Shown here piece after piece: positions 37,377 to 50,429 of a DNA stretch of 64,000 nucleotides. Under the pieces are notes generated by a model that ran no database searches, had not been told where the DNA came from, and saw only the letters and a list, made by a program, of their open reading frames with translations. Every line of letters starts with the position of its first letter. Within the stretch, counting starts at the first letter, position 1. This stretch comes from Lanius collurio (taxonomy: Eukaryota > Chordata > Aves > Passeriformes > Laniidae): the NCBI GenBank assembly GCA_020086605.1, contig JACBWW010000029.1, forward strand, positions 1,316,748 to 1,380,747. The letters are read 5' to 3'. Made by a program: the position numbers and the translations under genes.

Positions 37377-39139
37377 AGCTTTTCCAGCAGCTGGAATTTA
37401 AACCTGCACAGGGGTTCTGCCAAAGGAACCTCAGCAGGTCCTGCAGCAGAGCTCAGCACAAACAGGATTTTGAGGACCTCTCCCTTGAGCAAAGGTTGCT
37501 CAAGCAGGAGTTCTGAGTAGCTCATAACTGATTAATCATCGCCTCCAGGAGGAATTATTTATTAGGCTTTAATGCATTAACACAAATTTTAGATGGAAAA
37601 GAAAAAAACATTAGGAAGAAAAACATTGTAAATCTTATTCTTCTGGGAACTGTTAGAGGCTGATTCTGATGAGGATTGCTGAGGCAATGAGCAATCCAGA
37701 TGGTTACTCTTTGGCTAAGGCTGATATTCCCTTCTTCCTGCAGTTCATTAACAAGGAGTGAGCAAATTTTGGGATTGGGGAGGTGGGATGAGAGGGAACA
37801 ACTGGATGGACAAGCTTCTGATGTGGTGTCTGCCTGTAAGCAAAGCTGCTGGCTCTGTTCTAGAGGATCTGTCTGCTTTTCCACTGAAACAGATTTAAAC
37901 TGGCTTTAAAACCCCAAATCATGTGAAAATCATCACTCCCAGGACACTTTTGACTTGGTCACATCCTGAACTTTGAAGCTGTAGCAAATTTAAGCCCAGC
38001 TTGTGTTCAGCTGATTTATTTTTCCCTGTGCAGCACCACAAGCTCCAGGGTGGTTTCCCCTGGATTTGGCAGTGCAAGAAATGGGATTTCTCACTTTGTT
38101 CTGTAGTGCCAGGGGGGTCTGGGCTCTGCTGGGCTCACTGAGGGATGAATTTGTGCAGGCTCAGCTGGCACCACATGGAGGGAAGAGCAAAGGAAAGCCA
38201 AGGAATTTCTGTCACTCAGGAAGTGAAATAAAGAGGAGCTGCATCCACAGCCCTGGAGTGAAGGAATGCTGGAAGGAACCCCGGGAAGTGCTTGTAGGAC
38301 ATCAGGACAGAGGCTGAGGGAGGGGAGTTTTAGTTTTGATTTATTGCTCTTTTTTATCACTGAGAGGAGAAACAGAAACACACAAAGCTGAGGGACATGG
38401 GGAGAAAACTTGGCTGAAGAAAATCCACTTTCAGGAAGGTTTGTCTCAGGACTGTCAGCCACAGGGGGCTCAGGGCAGTGTCTGTCTGTCTGAACACTGA
38501 GGGTGTGCTTTGGGAAGGGCACATCCTAAAGGGAAACTGCAGGAATTAAAATCAATTTAGCCCTTCTTGTCATTTTTTCTTAACAGCCCTACGAGGGCAT
38601 ATAAATTCCAAATTAGGGAACAATTTAAATTATTTCTCTGTTGTCTGCTGTGCTGCTGGGGAGGAATGCTTTCCCTTTAAAATTGTTTCTTGTTTTCCCT
38701 CTGCCTCTCCTTTCTGCAGCAGGTTCTGCTGCAAACCCATCAATCTGAATTGCTGCTTAACAATCTCATCCTGACAATAAACTAATAGGTGCTGCAAACT
38801 AATATATTCTAATTTCAATCTAACATATTCTGTACTCAACTGTGATCAGGGGAAAAACCCTCAATCCATCAAAGGGAAACAAGAAAATGACTCCTGGCTG
38901 GAATGAGTAGACATTTATGTCTATATTGTCTTTAGAATTCCTTGGCTCTGGCTCGTCTCATTAACCTGGGTCTAATTTTCATCTGTTGAGGCATTTTTAC
39001 AGAGTTAAAACTACAGAAATAAATACATTTTAAGAACATTGTAAAATTGAAAGGAGAGGGGAAAAAAAGAGTGAATGATCCTGTTTTCCATCGTGGCCAA
39101 AGTGGGCTTCAAAAAGACATTTTTGTACCAGACTGGTTG
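37377..39139. other. Intergenic DNA, nothing recognised
   Basis: About 1.8 kb without a supported gene or repeat. Confidence 0.6.
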
Positions 39140-39200
39140 TTCCATATCACAGAATCAGGGAATGGTTTGGCTTGGATGGAACCTAAAATCTCATTATTAC
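39140..39200 (-). mobile_element. CR1 3'-end fragment, minus strand
   Basis: TCACAGAATCAGGGAATGGT followed by TTGGCTTGGATGGAACCT is the antisense CR1 3' terminus (ACAGAATCACAGAATGGTTTGGGTTGGAAGGGACC). It ends after about 60 bases. Confidence 0.65.
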
Positions 39201-39490
39201 AGACTGCAAGGAAATGCTGTGAGTCTGCAGGAAAGGGGGGATTGCTCCAGACGTGTTTGCACCTTTTCCCAAAGCCGTGGGAACCTCCAGGAAACTGCAG
39301 GGCCCCAGAAGAGGCCAAGGAAAGGGAGATTTCAGCAGCACCCCGGGGGTTGGACCATGTTATCAGGGAGGTTGTTTAAAGCACCCAAACCCCTGCAGGG
39401 TGCTTGGAGCAGGGGTGCCACAGGGATCCCACACGCTCATTCTCCTGGCCACTTGCCCAGGGATTTTTGCTCTTTGTTTTTGCTGAATCC

Positions 39491-39785
39491 CAGAATCCCT
39501 GAGGTGGGAAAAGCCCTCCCAGCCCAGGGAGTCCCAGCTGTGCCCCATCCCCACCTTGTCCCCAGCCCAGAGCTCTGAGTGCCACCTCCAGCCCTTCCTT
39601 GGGCACCTCCAGGGATGGGCACTCCAACCCTCCCTGGGCAGTTCCAAGGCCTGAGCACCCTTTCCATGGGGAAATTCCTGCTGGTGCCCACCCTGCCCCT
39701 GCCCTGGCCCAGCCTGAGGCCGTTCCCTCTCCTCCTGTCCCTGTTCCCTGGGAGCAGAGCCTGACCCCCTCTTGGCTCCAAACCC
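39491..39785 (-). mobile_element. CR1 LINE 3' end, minus strand
   Basis: Antisense CR1 3' region: CAGAATCCCTGAGG, CACCTCCAGGGATGGGCACT, CCCTGGGCAGTTCCAAGGCC, then CCTGAGGCCGTTCCCTCTCC further in. Bases 39491-39695 match 47228-47432 with only three mismatches in 205. Open frames on both strands in this region are repeat-derived. Confidence 0.88.
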
Positions 39786-42700
39786 CAAGTCCATGAACTC
39801 AATTAGTGCTGGGCTTGATGAACTTGCAAGGTGAGCTTTGCATTTCCCTGGGATTTCTCAGCTTCCAGGAAAACCATGGAATGTGTGCCTGGCTGGGCTC
39901 TGAGGGAGCTGCTGCCCCAACCTTTGCTGCTTCAGAAACTTCCCCAGTTTCATGCTCTGAGAGGAAAAAAGAAGAAATATTTACCCTTTGCCTCAATGCA
40001 GAGGCATTTGAGGATAATGAGGAATTCCCAGCACCCATCCCCACAGTGCTGGAATTTCTGGGAGCAGCAATCACTGATAGGAGCACTCAGCCCAGCCCTG
40101 CAGGAATGACTCAGGGGCTCTCTTGGCTTCATCAGCTCCTCTCCTTTTCCTCTGCACTTTTGGGGTTGCTCTGTTGCCTCTGGAGGTGCCAGCCCGTGCA
40201 GGGGCTCCCAGGGAGCTGTGACAGCTCCGGCTCATCCTGGCCCTGCCCACTGCAGAGGGGCCCTGGGGCTGGGCAGCTCTTGTGCCAAAAGTGGCTTTTT
40301 AAGGCCTTTTCTGCTAAGGCCAAGGCCAGTCCAGGAGTAGGTCCTGGTGGGAATAAGCAAAGACTCTTCATGAATAACAACAGCACAATCAGGCCCTAAA
40401 TGAGACATTTATTCAACCTTTCTCATCTGTCTTCTGTAAATCACCTTCCCTGTGTCAGCATCTCGTGTCCCCAGAGGGAAGGACTGACTAACTACAGCTT
40501 TATTCCAGGAGAAAACGGCAGGAGGAAAGAGTCAGGATGCTTTGAAATGCTATTTCAGGCATATTGGGAATGTCTGAGCATATTCAGACACATTGCTGAT
40601 AGCCCTGGTCGGTCCATCCCGGCAGGGAGTGGGAAGTGACCTTCAAACAGAGCCAGTGCAGAGGAAACGCAGACAGGGAGGGGAAGAGGAGCCTCTGAGC
40701 ACCCCCAAATTCCCCACTCAGAGTTCCAAGTGGGATCTGCAGTGTCTGAAGGGACAGAAAGGTGCAGATTGCTCACATTCTTTTCAAACTGAGATGCTCA
40801 GACTTTTCATTACCTCATCCTGTGTTAATGAAGGATTCAGATTTCAGGATTAGCACAGTCTCCTCCTGACTCCAAAGATCTTCCTGCACTTCCCACAGCT
40901 TTCCATTAGCTCTCTTCAAATGTTCTCTCTCTCTTATGGGGAAGGAATCTTTCAAGGTTAAAATCACAAAGAGAGAGCTGAGACCCCACTTATCCCCCCA
41001 GCCTTTATCTGGGCCATTTCTGGGTGCTCTGCTCCTCCCTGAGGCACAAAAGCCCAGTAGGTTTGAGTTCCATGGTCCTTCTACAAAAGCCTGTAAAACC
41101 TTCTGGATGCAGAGGCTGCACTCACCAAACCACAACTGCAAGGGCTTGAAGGGGACAGGGATTCCAAGGAAAACCCTCCTGTGTTAATTGAGCTTTCCAA
41201 GTGGTACCAGCAGCCCTGACAGAAACACAAATTTCAGGCTGTCCCATAAAGAGCAGAGCAAGAAAGGACAGAGCTGGCAGCCCTCGGGTGGCTCTGAGGT
41301 GAGGGATGGGGTTAATGGAGAGATGGAAAATGCACATCACTTTTACATCAATGCCCAAAATACACAGACAGCTATTTTCTCAAGTGACTAGGAATAGTTT
41401 AGAGATTTTTTATTTTTTTTTCCAATCAAATAGCACAAGGAAAAATAGTCTGCAGGGGCTGGTGAGGAATGAGGGGATTATGAGGGAGAATGTTACAGCC
41501 TTAATCAGAACTAGGTACAGAACCCCAGGACGTGTTTGGGCTCTGCTCACCCTGAATCCAGGCAGAAACCCCTCTCTGCCATTTCTGTCCCTAAAATCCA
41601 AACTGCTGCTTGTAGTTTTGGGAGTGTCCATGTGAGGAAGTGAAAACCTGACAATGCCTTTGGTCCCTTTGAGCTGACAGGAGCTCAGGAGATAACGATG
41701 AACAAGTGAAATGAGCCCAGGGAGAAGGGGAGCAGAGCAATTCCTTATCCCCCCCTCCAATTTCTGCAGCTCTGCCTTAAAGTAAAACGCAGATTTTGAG
41801 GGGAAAAAGCTGAAGAGCAGAACCAAATGAAGCAGAATAAGCAGAAGGAGCTTTTCCCTGCTTCCTTGGGGGGGAATTCAGCAGCTCCAAGTGGGTTTTA
41901 GATCTTGTGCCGTTCTCATTCATCTTTGGCCTCCCCTCACTTCACACTGTCAGTTTTGTTGAACTGCTGTGCATGAAAAGTGCTTTGGATGTTTGGCAGG
42001 GGACCAGCAGGAGAGAGGCATTTCAGCAGCTCTGCCCTGTGGGGATAGAACTGCTGGATCTGACAGATCCATCTGGGAATGTCGCTGGAGTTCACGTGGT
42101 GCAAAGAGCTCCTTTCCTGCTGCAGGTCCTTCCTTTGCTGCCAGCTCGGAGCTTGTTCTCTTTGCAGAGAGAAGGGAGCTCCTGGACTGTGGGAGCTGCT
42201 CAGCCAGGGCTTTGGTGCTTCCAGGGAAAGGGAGCGTTGCTGCTTCCTGTGAGCGAGGGACAAACGCAGGAATTCATCCCTGAGCACTGAGAGTGAGGGA
42301 GGAAATGCAGGAATTTATCACTGAACACAGAGCAAGGGAGAAAAAGTGCCTTCACTTGTCCCCTTCCTGGCTCTGGGTGTTCCTCTAATGAGGAAATGCT
42401 CTGGAACTCTGATTCCCTTGTTCCACTCCCTCTGTCACACCTGACCCCCTGGGAATCCCTCCCAGGGATGCTCCAGCACCAGAGAATTTTCTGCTCATCA
42501 CAGCAATGCCAGAGAAGCTTCCCTGAGGTGTTTTCACTCCCCAGGGAGTTCCTGTGCAGGGCTTGGGGCTGTGTTTCTCCTGTTCTTGGCCAGCTTTTTC
42601 CTCACTGGAACAGCTTTAGTGCTCCTTGTCTTACCCAGGGAGCCACGAGAAGGAGCATCCTTGCTCCCATCTCTTCCTTGGGAGAAGCACAGCAGCAGAA

Positions 42701-45700
42701 AACACATTCATATTTCTAATTTTCTGGAGAGAAATGGAAAGGAAAATGAGACAAACTACTCTTGAAAGGCTTGGGGGGGCAATGCCAAGCCACGAACTGT
42801 CATTAAATGCAGTTCTGCTTGAACAAAGCCCGAGGTTTTCATGGTATCCATGGGAATGTTGCATTCATTCCCTCTGAAATTCAGGCAGGTGGAGCACCAG
42901 AGGATTCCTCAGCATTCCCAGGGGCAGCACTGAGGACATCTCAAACAATCCCACCCTCCTCCTGGGAGCTCAGCAAGCACAGAACAGATGGCTGGGACAT
43001 TTTGGCAGAAGCTCCTTGCTCTCTGGGGAGCAGGAGGGAACCATGCATTCATTCCACTCTCCTTGGTCATGGATCACTCCCAGTTTGAGCAGAGAGAGGT
43101 TTCCTTCACAGGGAAGCTCTCCTGGAGCAAGTGGGGTTAGAGGTTTCCTTCAAAGGAGAGGAGCTGCAGCCCTGGGAGAGAAATGCTGGGTAGGGGCTTG
43201 GAGGGCCTGGAGCTTGGCCCCAAACCTGCTCCTTTCTTCTGCCCTCAGTCATGGAAGGTGCTCAGGGTTTATTCCCTGCTCCTTTTTTACCAACAGAGCC
43301 ATTTTTACCATTAGATCATTTTCCCAGAGCTTCAATTTCTTGCTGAAGATTTAGATTTTTAATTCTTGTAACGAAGCTTGTTCTAGAGGTCAAGAAATTC
43401 CTAATTAACTTCAGGATTATACATCAAACAGTGCTCCCAGCTCTGTGCTGGCAGAGAGGCTTTGGGGCAGAGGTTCTGGGATGTCACTCCTGGCAGTGCT
43501 TGGAGGTCTGGGCTTGTGGAGATGCCACAAGCTCCAAACTGCCCTTTTAAAGTAAACACCCCTCAGTTCCAGGCCCCAATTTCATCTCCCAATTGAACTC
43601 GTTTGAGGAAAGAAATGATATTTTTAGGCTTATTAAGCTGGATTTTCTGCCGGCAGCGCTGTGAGGCACACAAATGGAAATGAGTTCTTATCTGGCCCCA
43701 CACACCCCTGACAGAGCTCTGGAGGAGACCTGCTTTGAGGAAAATGTGACTTTATGGGCAAAATCGGGCAGGAAAACTTCCCTTCTCCCCACTGGAGGAG
43801 AGAACCTTAAAGTGCCTTTGCCCCCCGAGCAGCAGCTTTGGGGCACAGGAGGGGCTGCTCCCCACACGTCCCTCGGTGCCCTCAGCTCCGTGGGAGCCTG
43901 GCAGGAACACAGAAAACACAGAAACCTGCAAGGTCCTGCCAACATCCAGGGGCTGCAGGACCAGCATGGATCTGGTGTTCCCCTGGGATTGAGATGAATC
44001 CAAATGGCATCCAACCAGTTCTCCGTAAGGGGAGCTGGGAGAGCATTTAACATCTCCCCATGGCAGGTGTTCTGTACAGGAGAGAACCTGAATTAATGTA
44101 AAAATAACAGTTTTGTGGCTTTTAAACCACAAATGTCACAATCTCCTCACTCAGGCTTGGTGAATCATCGGGCCAGGCTGTCACTTGTGGAAGTGCACCA
44201 GATGGAGGAGCAGCCACCAGTGATCCCCCAGGAACCTCCTCAGGGCTGGAATGAGAACTGGGATGGAGCACAGCTCCTGGAGAGGCTCTGCAGGACCCCT
44301 GGGCCACAGGATCTGTGCTGGGTGAGTGCATTTTGTGTGAAATGAAGCAATGGGATCATCCACAAAGGTGTCAAAGCAAACTCCTCCAGCTGCTCTTGTC
44401 TGCTGAACATGAAACCTTTTATGCTTTACAGTGCCATCCTTAATTACTGGATTGCATCCCATGTTGATGGAGGATCCAGCACTGCCCAGGGGGAGCTCTG
44501 TGGGATGAATGCAGTGCCCAGCAAGGCAGGACTCGTGGGCAGGACTCTTGCTGGTGTTGGAGGCAGGGAAAGGCTGGACTGAGCCACTCAGATGTGCCCT
44601 GAGGGGCAGGAGCTGCTGAGCAAATCCCTGGAACCCACCTCCCAACGCTGGGTGCCCACTGTGCCCCCAGCCTGGGCTGTCCAAACCTCCTGGGTGCAGC
44701 TCCAGGGCTGCTGGTGCAGTGCTGGGAGTGCAGGAACAAATCAGTGCCATTGGTCCAGTGGGGAGTGGGGCAGAAAAGTGCTGAAGGCATCCCAAAAATG
44801 TGCTCCTCAGCAGCACACACTGAGTGGGGCTCAGTCTGAGCAACGGGAACGCTGCCAAATTCAGGAAGGGAGCAGCAGGGGAGTGGAGCTCCCAGAGGGG
44901 TGCCACTGGTGGTGTTAAAAAAGTGATGAAAAGCTGCATATTGTGAGGGGAAAGGTCCCTTGGAGTGGGATTTGGAGTTGTCCCTCCCATGTGAATAGGA
45001 AAAGGCCTTCCCTTTCCTATCCCATGTGGCATTTTTGTTCCAAAGCCAGCCAGGACAGGTGTCCCACTGCACTGCCATCCCCAGGGGCTCGTTAAAGCAG
45101 ACCCAGATAACTCCACTTCTTGTCCCTTTTGCTAAATTTCTACCTTGTGAGCAAGACCTGTCACTAAATAGGGCTCTTCCCTCTCATCTGTAGTGAATGT
45201 CTGTCTCCACTGATTCTCTTTGGTTGATTATTTCCTAATTCTGCCAAGAAAATTAAATTATTGTATCACCCAAAGGGCTTTGCTTTTCCCAGTAGGAACA
45301 TCTCTGCAACTATTTTAAATCTTAGCAGGGTTAATGTAATAAAATCCTTTCTCCATTTTAAAAAGGAGAATTTAAAGATAAATTCCCCTGACTATTGCTC
45401 TTCCCCTCTAGCTTTTTCTTTCTTCCAAATACCCAGTTTTCAAAATAACCAAATACATTTTGTCACTCAAATCTGATCTCTGAAGTTTTGGAAAGAAGGC
45501 ACAGCTTGAGCTGAGGGGGTTAAGTTCCCTTTTTCCTTATCTTATATTTCCCTCTAGTGGCTGAGCCCTCAAGCATCAGCACCCAAAGGGATGAACTTCA
45601 AGGTTTTCCTGTTTTCCTCCTTTTTTTTAGTAAATATTTAATATTATTGTACCTGCTTGTCTTGCTTTGGCTCGTGTGAAAACTCTGCTTTAATGGCCTG

Positions 45701-46811
45701 TCCTGCAGATTAACAAAAGCAATGTTTCAGTGTTTTTCTTGATAAGTTTGAGGGCTTCACCTATGAAAGGGACAATTTTGGCCATCCCAGACAGGAGGAT
45801 GTGATGGGGATTTTTTAGGCTGTTATTCCAAACTGGATAAGTCTAGCTGGATTTAAATATAGTAAAAAGCAAACAAAGCTTTTAGGGAAAAGATTCCCCC
45901 ATCAGTGCTCCCCTGCCTCACTCCTCCACTTGATGGCAGGAAGGTCGTGCCAATAATGTGAATAAAATGAGGCTTTAAAAAAATTACCCTGGTAAATAAA
46001 TGATTTTAAAGCTATTTTTGGTTATTGTACCTCCTAATCAAAGGTTGTTAGGGGCAGAGAGGATGTAAAACGTCAGAACCCTGTGGGGTGCACCAAACCC
46101 ACACCCCTGCAGGCTGTGGTTCAGGACATGCTGTGCCTTGGAGAGTCACCTCCAAGCTGGAAAATTTTATGGCAGAAAATCAGAGTTCTGAGGGTTCAGA
46201 AGCTGAGAGTTTATTTCACTCCCTCTGTTTGCAATGAGTCTCCACAGGAAGCTTTTTCAATGAAAAGGGTTTCTTTCTCATAAATACTTCAAAGCAAACA
46301 TGGAATTTTTGTTCCCCTCAAGAGGATGATGCCATTCTGCAGCCCTGACTCGGCTTTGTGCTCGTGTGTGGGTTTGGTTTTTTTTTTTTTTCCTCAAACC
46401 ACACTAATTTTGTCCAAATTGTCTGAGTCTGAAAGGCTCCCAAGCAAACATTGCAGAACTGAGACTGTGCCCTGGGAATGCTGGGGGAGAGGAGCAGAGC
46501 AAGGGGATGCACAAAGCAGCTCTTCTCCACAGCAGGGAAACCTCCAGGGAAACTGGGGCTTGCCAGGAGAGGGACAGGGAGAGGTTCAGGGTGAGAGGAG
46601 AGGGGACCTGGGGATGAGTTTGTTTGGGATCTGCTGCTGCTGCTGAGAAAATCAACCCACAACTCACATGGGGCTTGGAAAATAAGGGCCAGATTTTCTT
46701 TGGGGTTAATTTTTTAAGCAAAGTGATAAATGAGCTGTGAACATGAAGGGAGAACCGTCTTCCATGCAGCCTTTCAGAGCAGGCCCTCGAAGATGAGGAC
46801 TTTGTGTCCCT
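39786..46811. other. Intergenic DNA, no gene supported
   Basis: About 7 kb. It contains the longest unexplained open frame of the window (311 codons, minus, 44181-45116; see next entry). The other frames are shorter and overlap in several phases. No CR1 copy or tandem array was recognised. Confidence 0.65.
44181..45116 (-). other. Unexplained 311-codon open frame, probably not a gene
   Basis: An open frame of 311 codons from an ATG at 45116. A second frame on the same strand is open for 212 codons inside it (44440-45078). The product is rich in Pro, Leu, Ser and Gly, with no signal peptide, membrane segment or motif that I recognise. Two long frames open together suggest base composition rather than coding selection. 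An unspliced transcript exon or an old repeat remains possible. Confidence 0.15.
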
Positions 46812-46926
46812 GGACACAGTTTGGGGTCAGGAGCAGCAGCAGGGGATGGGATTCAGAGGGCTGAGCCTNGGACACAGTTTGGGGTCAGGAGCAGCAGCAG
46901 GGGATGGGATTCAGAGGGCTGAGCCT
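46812..46926. repeat. Exact 57-bp tandem duplication around an N
   Basis: Bases 46812-46868 and 46870-46926 are identical (GGACACAGTTTGGGG.. to ..GGGCTGAGCCT) and separated only by the N at 46869. This is what unmerged overlapping contig ends look like, so the duplication is probably an assembly artefact. Confidence 0.9.
46869..46869. other. Ambiguous base between duplicated contig ends
   Basis: Single N exactly between two identical 57-bp sequences, so it marks an unmerged overlap. Confidence 0.85.
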
Positions 46927-47227
46927 GCAGGTTTTACCCAGGACCTGCCTGGGGGAGCCTGAGCTGCTGCAGGAGGAGCCTTCAGCCCCCCCGAGCCAGC
47001 CCAGGGACCCCCAGAATGCTCCGTCTGCTTCCAGCAGCCCCCAGGGCTCTGAAGGGACATGGTGGGGCTGCCCCTGCCCTTGTGCCACCCCTGCTAACGA
47101 GGAAAATCTCTGGAAGAAAGAGGAGATGCTGGTTTTGCTCAACCTTTGGGGTTGTGCCCTTGGTTTCTGTTACAGAAATGGAGTCGAGGCCATGTTTTGC
47201 TCACATGTTTGGTGTTGAACCAATTCA
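46927..47227. other. GC-rich intergenic DNA
   Basis: About 300 bases of GC-rich unique-looking sequence between the duplicated contig ends and the next CR1 copy. No gene or repeat recognised. Confidence 0.5.
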
Positions 47228-47445
47228 CAGAATCCCTGAGGTTGGAAAAGCCCTCCCAGCCCAGGGAGTCCCAGCTGTGCCCCATCCCCACCTTGTCCCC
47301 AGCCCAGAGCTCTGAGTGCCGCCTCCAGCCCTTCCTTGGGCACCTCCAGGGATGGGCACTCCAACCCTCCCTGGGCAGTTCCAAGGCCTGGGCACCCTTT
47401 CCATGGGGAAATTCCTGCTGGTGCCCACCCTGAGCCTCCCCTAAG
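47228..47445 (-). mobile_element. CR1 LINE 3' end, minus strand
   Basis: It begins CAGAATCCCTGAGGTTGG and includes GGGATGGGCACTCCAACCCT and CCATGGGGAAATTCCTGCTG. It differs from 39491-39695 at three of 205 bases, which indicates recent retrotransposition of both copies or gene conversion. Confidence 0.88.
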
Positions 47446-48254
47446 AGGGAGAGAAGCCAAGTCTGTTTTGGCTCTGGAAGCCCTTTGGGCACAGAGGAGC
47501 TGCAGGGTGAATGCCCAGCAGAGCCTTGGAAAGGGGCACAACTGCACAGAGGCTTCTGAATCAGCCAAAAACATGAACTGAATACAGGGAAAATAACCAA
47601 AAAAAAGGAAGTAGAGTGAAAAAAATGACTGATGGTAGGTTTTTTTAAGGAATTGTTCTGGAGCTTGTTCATTCCGAGATGAATTGGGAGCTTCAGCCTT
47701 GCAAGTGAACTCATCCTTGGTCTGAGTCCCTAATGGGGATTTATCCATCAGAAAGTGCCCTGAAACTGCTCCACTTCGTATGAAGCTCCCCCTGGCAGCT
47801 CAGCCACTGCAGATTAAAGCTGGGAGTGAATTTCTGACTCAGAGGTAAAAGACACGATGTCATCCTCGAAGACGGAAATTCTTTATACAATTTCTTTCCC
47901 CTTTTGAAAGTTATTTGCCTAAAAGAAGAGGACTGAGGTTGTAGCTGAAGCACATGACAGAAACAAATGGTGTGGTTGTGTGCCTTTAGTCATGTAACTG
48001 AATCTGTCAGTATTTTAATTCTGCAGTATCGAGTACCCCGGTGAATCCCCTCTGAGACTGAGAGTGCTGAGACTGCCAATGTGAAATTCTTGGAGGGAAG
48101 GCAAAAATTATTGGATGAGATAATTAAAATAATGAAGGGATTTGCCAAAGTGGATGGGAGAAGTGGCACCAGGTACCATTTTCTGTTGTGAATCCCTTCT
48201 TGCTGCCCTGAGCTGTGACAGCGCTGATGCTTTGGGTGGCTCTGAATGCCAGAC
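47446..48254. other. Intergenic DNA, nothing recognised
   Basis: About 0.8 kb of unique-looking sequence between two CR1 copies. No supported gene. Confidence 0.6.
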
Positions 48255-48480
48255 CCCTCTAGAAGAGCCTGGAGTGCCAGGACCCAGGGAATGGCTTCCC
48301 TCTGCCACAGAGGGCAGGGCTGGGTGGGATCTTGGGCAGGAATTGTTCCCTGGGAGGGTGGGCAGGCCCTGGCACAGGGTGCCCAGAGCAGCTGTGGCTG
48401 CCCCTGGATCCCTGGCAGTGCCCAAGGCCAGGCTGGACATTGGGGCTGGGAGCAGCCTGGCACAGTGGGAGGGGTCCTTT
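48255..48480 (+). mobile_element. CR1 LINE 3' fragment, plus strand
   Basis: CAGGGAATGGCTTCCC, GGGCAGGAATTGTTCCCTG, CCTGGCACAGGGTGCCCAGA and GCCAAGGCCAGGCTGGACAT match the copy at 55505-55975 almost base for base. It stops before the terminal 8-bp repeats. Confidence 0.88.
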
Positions 48481-50429
48481 CCCTCCTCCTGTGCTCCCCA
48501 TTCCTCGCACCATTTTTGTCTTTTCTTCCAAAACAAAAATAATGCCACAGTGAGATAAAATCTCATTCTGTTTTTGCCTTGGAGTGCAGGCTTTGTTCTT
48601 CTTCCCAACTCTGCTGTCCCAGAGGTGCCTCCACCATGGCTGGGCTGTCTTGGAGTAGCAGGACAAAGACCAGTGGGATAAAAAGACCAGTTTAACCAGT
48701 AACAGGAGTTGTGTGCCCTTTGCAGGGGTGCCCAAAGCCAATCCCCATGCCCAGAGAAGGTTCCTGGGTTTTATTCCCCCAGTTCAGTTCTTTTGGTCTG
48801 AAGTTGGCCAAGCTTTGAGCTTGAACAATTTTCATTTCCTAAAAAAAGCCATGAGGAGGATTTTGTTTTGATGTCACCTCATGGCCTCCCAGACTTGCAC
48901 TGGGTCATGTGAATGTTGTTGGCACCAGAAGTGAGACTGGGAGTCACAGTGGAAAATACATCCATTGCCCAATTTGAATGTCAGCAACACAGCTGAAGTT
49001 TCTGATGCCAGCAGTGATGTCAAAAGTGTCAATGAGGCCTGAGTTTGGAGAAAATGTTCACAAAGTTCAGATAAACTGCAGCTTCTCTTGGGCTTTTTTT
49101 GGGCATCACTGAGCTTTAGGAGTTCAGGGTCTGCTTGAACGCTGCAGATAAAACAAAGGGCAAACCAAGGCCTGCAATTAAATGCAAGGAAATGTTAAAA
49201 ATGGGTGTAAAATGTGTAAATTTCAGGCAATGCACATGATTCAAGTCAAGGGCTTCATGCAGCTTTATTTTTGTTACCTTAAAGCAGAGGAGGTTCTGCT
49301 GAACGCACGTGAGGGGAAGGAGCGTGCAGGGAGTGAAAAGGAGGGAGAGACTCAGCAATTCCAGCCATTCCACATGGGAATGAAACCCAGCTTGTGAGGA
49401 GAGGGATGAGGAGGGCAGGGGGCAGGGACTGGCAGGCTGGGAGGGCAGCTGGCCCTGGGAGGCCAGGATGGGCACAGAGGGAGCGAGGCCAGCCCTGGGC
49501 CAGCTTGGAGCAGCTTCTCGTCAGGGAGGACTTGGGGCTGCTGCTGCCCACACAGGAACAAAAGCTTTTATTCAAATTGTGGCCAGGACTCCTCCTCAGC
49601 CTCCTTCCTGTGCCCATGTCTGGCTGTGCCCCTCCGGGGGTGCCCAGAGGCTGCTGGTGACACGGTGACAACGTGACACGGTGGGACTTCCGTGCTTTCA
49701 GTTTGGGGTTGCTTTTGGAAAGCGCTGCGAGGTTCTGACAGAACAGCCACAAACACTGCCTGAAACCACAAGTTAATGGACTAAATGTGTGTAAAAGCCC
49801 AAAGGAATCATTGCCTTTGGAAGGGGGTGCTGTGGCTATGGGGGATCAAAGTCCCACAGCTCCAGCAGGAATGTGCATCAGAGAATTGGTGCCTTTCTGT
49901 CAAATTGAAAATTCTATTGAAAAAAATAATCTTCAGACTTTATTCTGATGTTTTACTTTGCCACCAGCTAAGCACTGATGAGAATTTTTGAGTTGTGTCC
50001 ATTTAGCTTTGCTTCTTATGAAATGAAAATCCTCCTTTTTGTATTTAATCTCCACTTTAACTCCTGCTGCCATTCCCCGAGTCCCAGGAATAAATACCAG
50101 GAGTGAATCCTGGCCTGGGGAGTTGAACACAAGGGGTTGGTTCATTCTGAGTTAAATATTCTGTTATTTAAAGGAGCAGAGAGAACTGCAATTCTTCAGC
50201 ACCTGGAAACCAAATCAGCCAAATCCTGACTCCAAAACTGGGTCAAGTCACCATCCATAGGTACAGGACTGTATTGACATGGAAAATATGTGACAAGAAT
50301 TGGTTTATGTCCAGTGTAGCGTGGTGGAGTTTTATATTTGAAAATGTTTCCTTAGCAAGTGAAGAAAATCATTTTCTTTATCCTGGTCTGTAATGGAAAA
50401 TCCAGTGCAATCTCTGCAGAGTGGGGCTC
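48481..50429. other. Intergenic DNA, no gene supported
   Basis: About 1.9 kb. The frames near 49279-49752 are in GC-rich sequence, overlap in several phases and carry no recognisable domain. Confidence 0.6.

Noticed and set aside
39806..40399. Plus-strand 197-codon frame
   Set aside because: No recognisable domain, overlaps frames on both strands, and lies in ordinary intergenic DNA.
47139..47748. Two 191-192 codon minus-strand frames
   Set aside because: Much of each frame is a CR1 3' end; the remainder has no domain and the two frames overlap.
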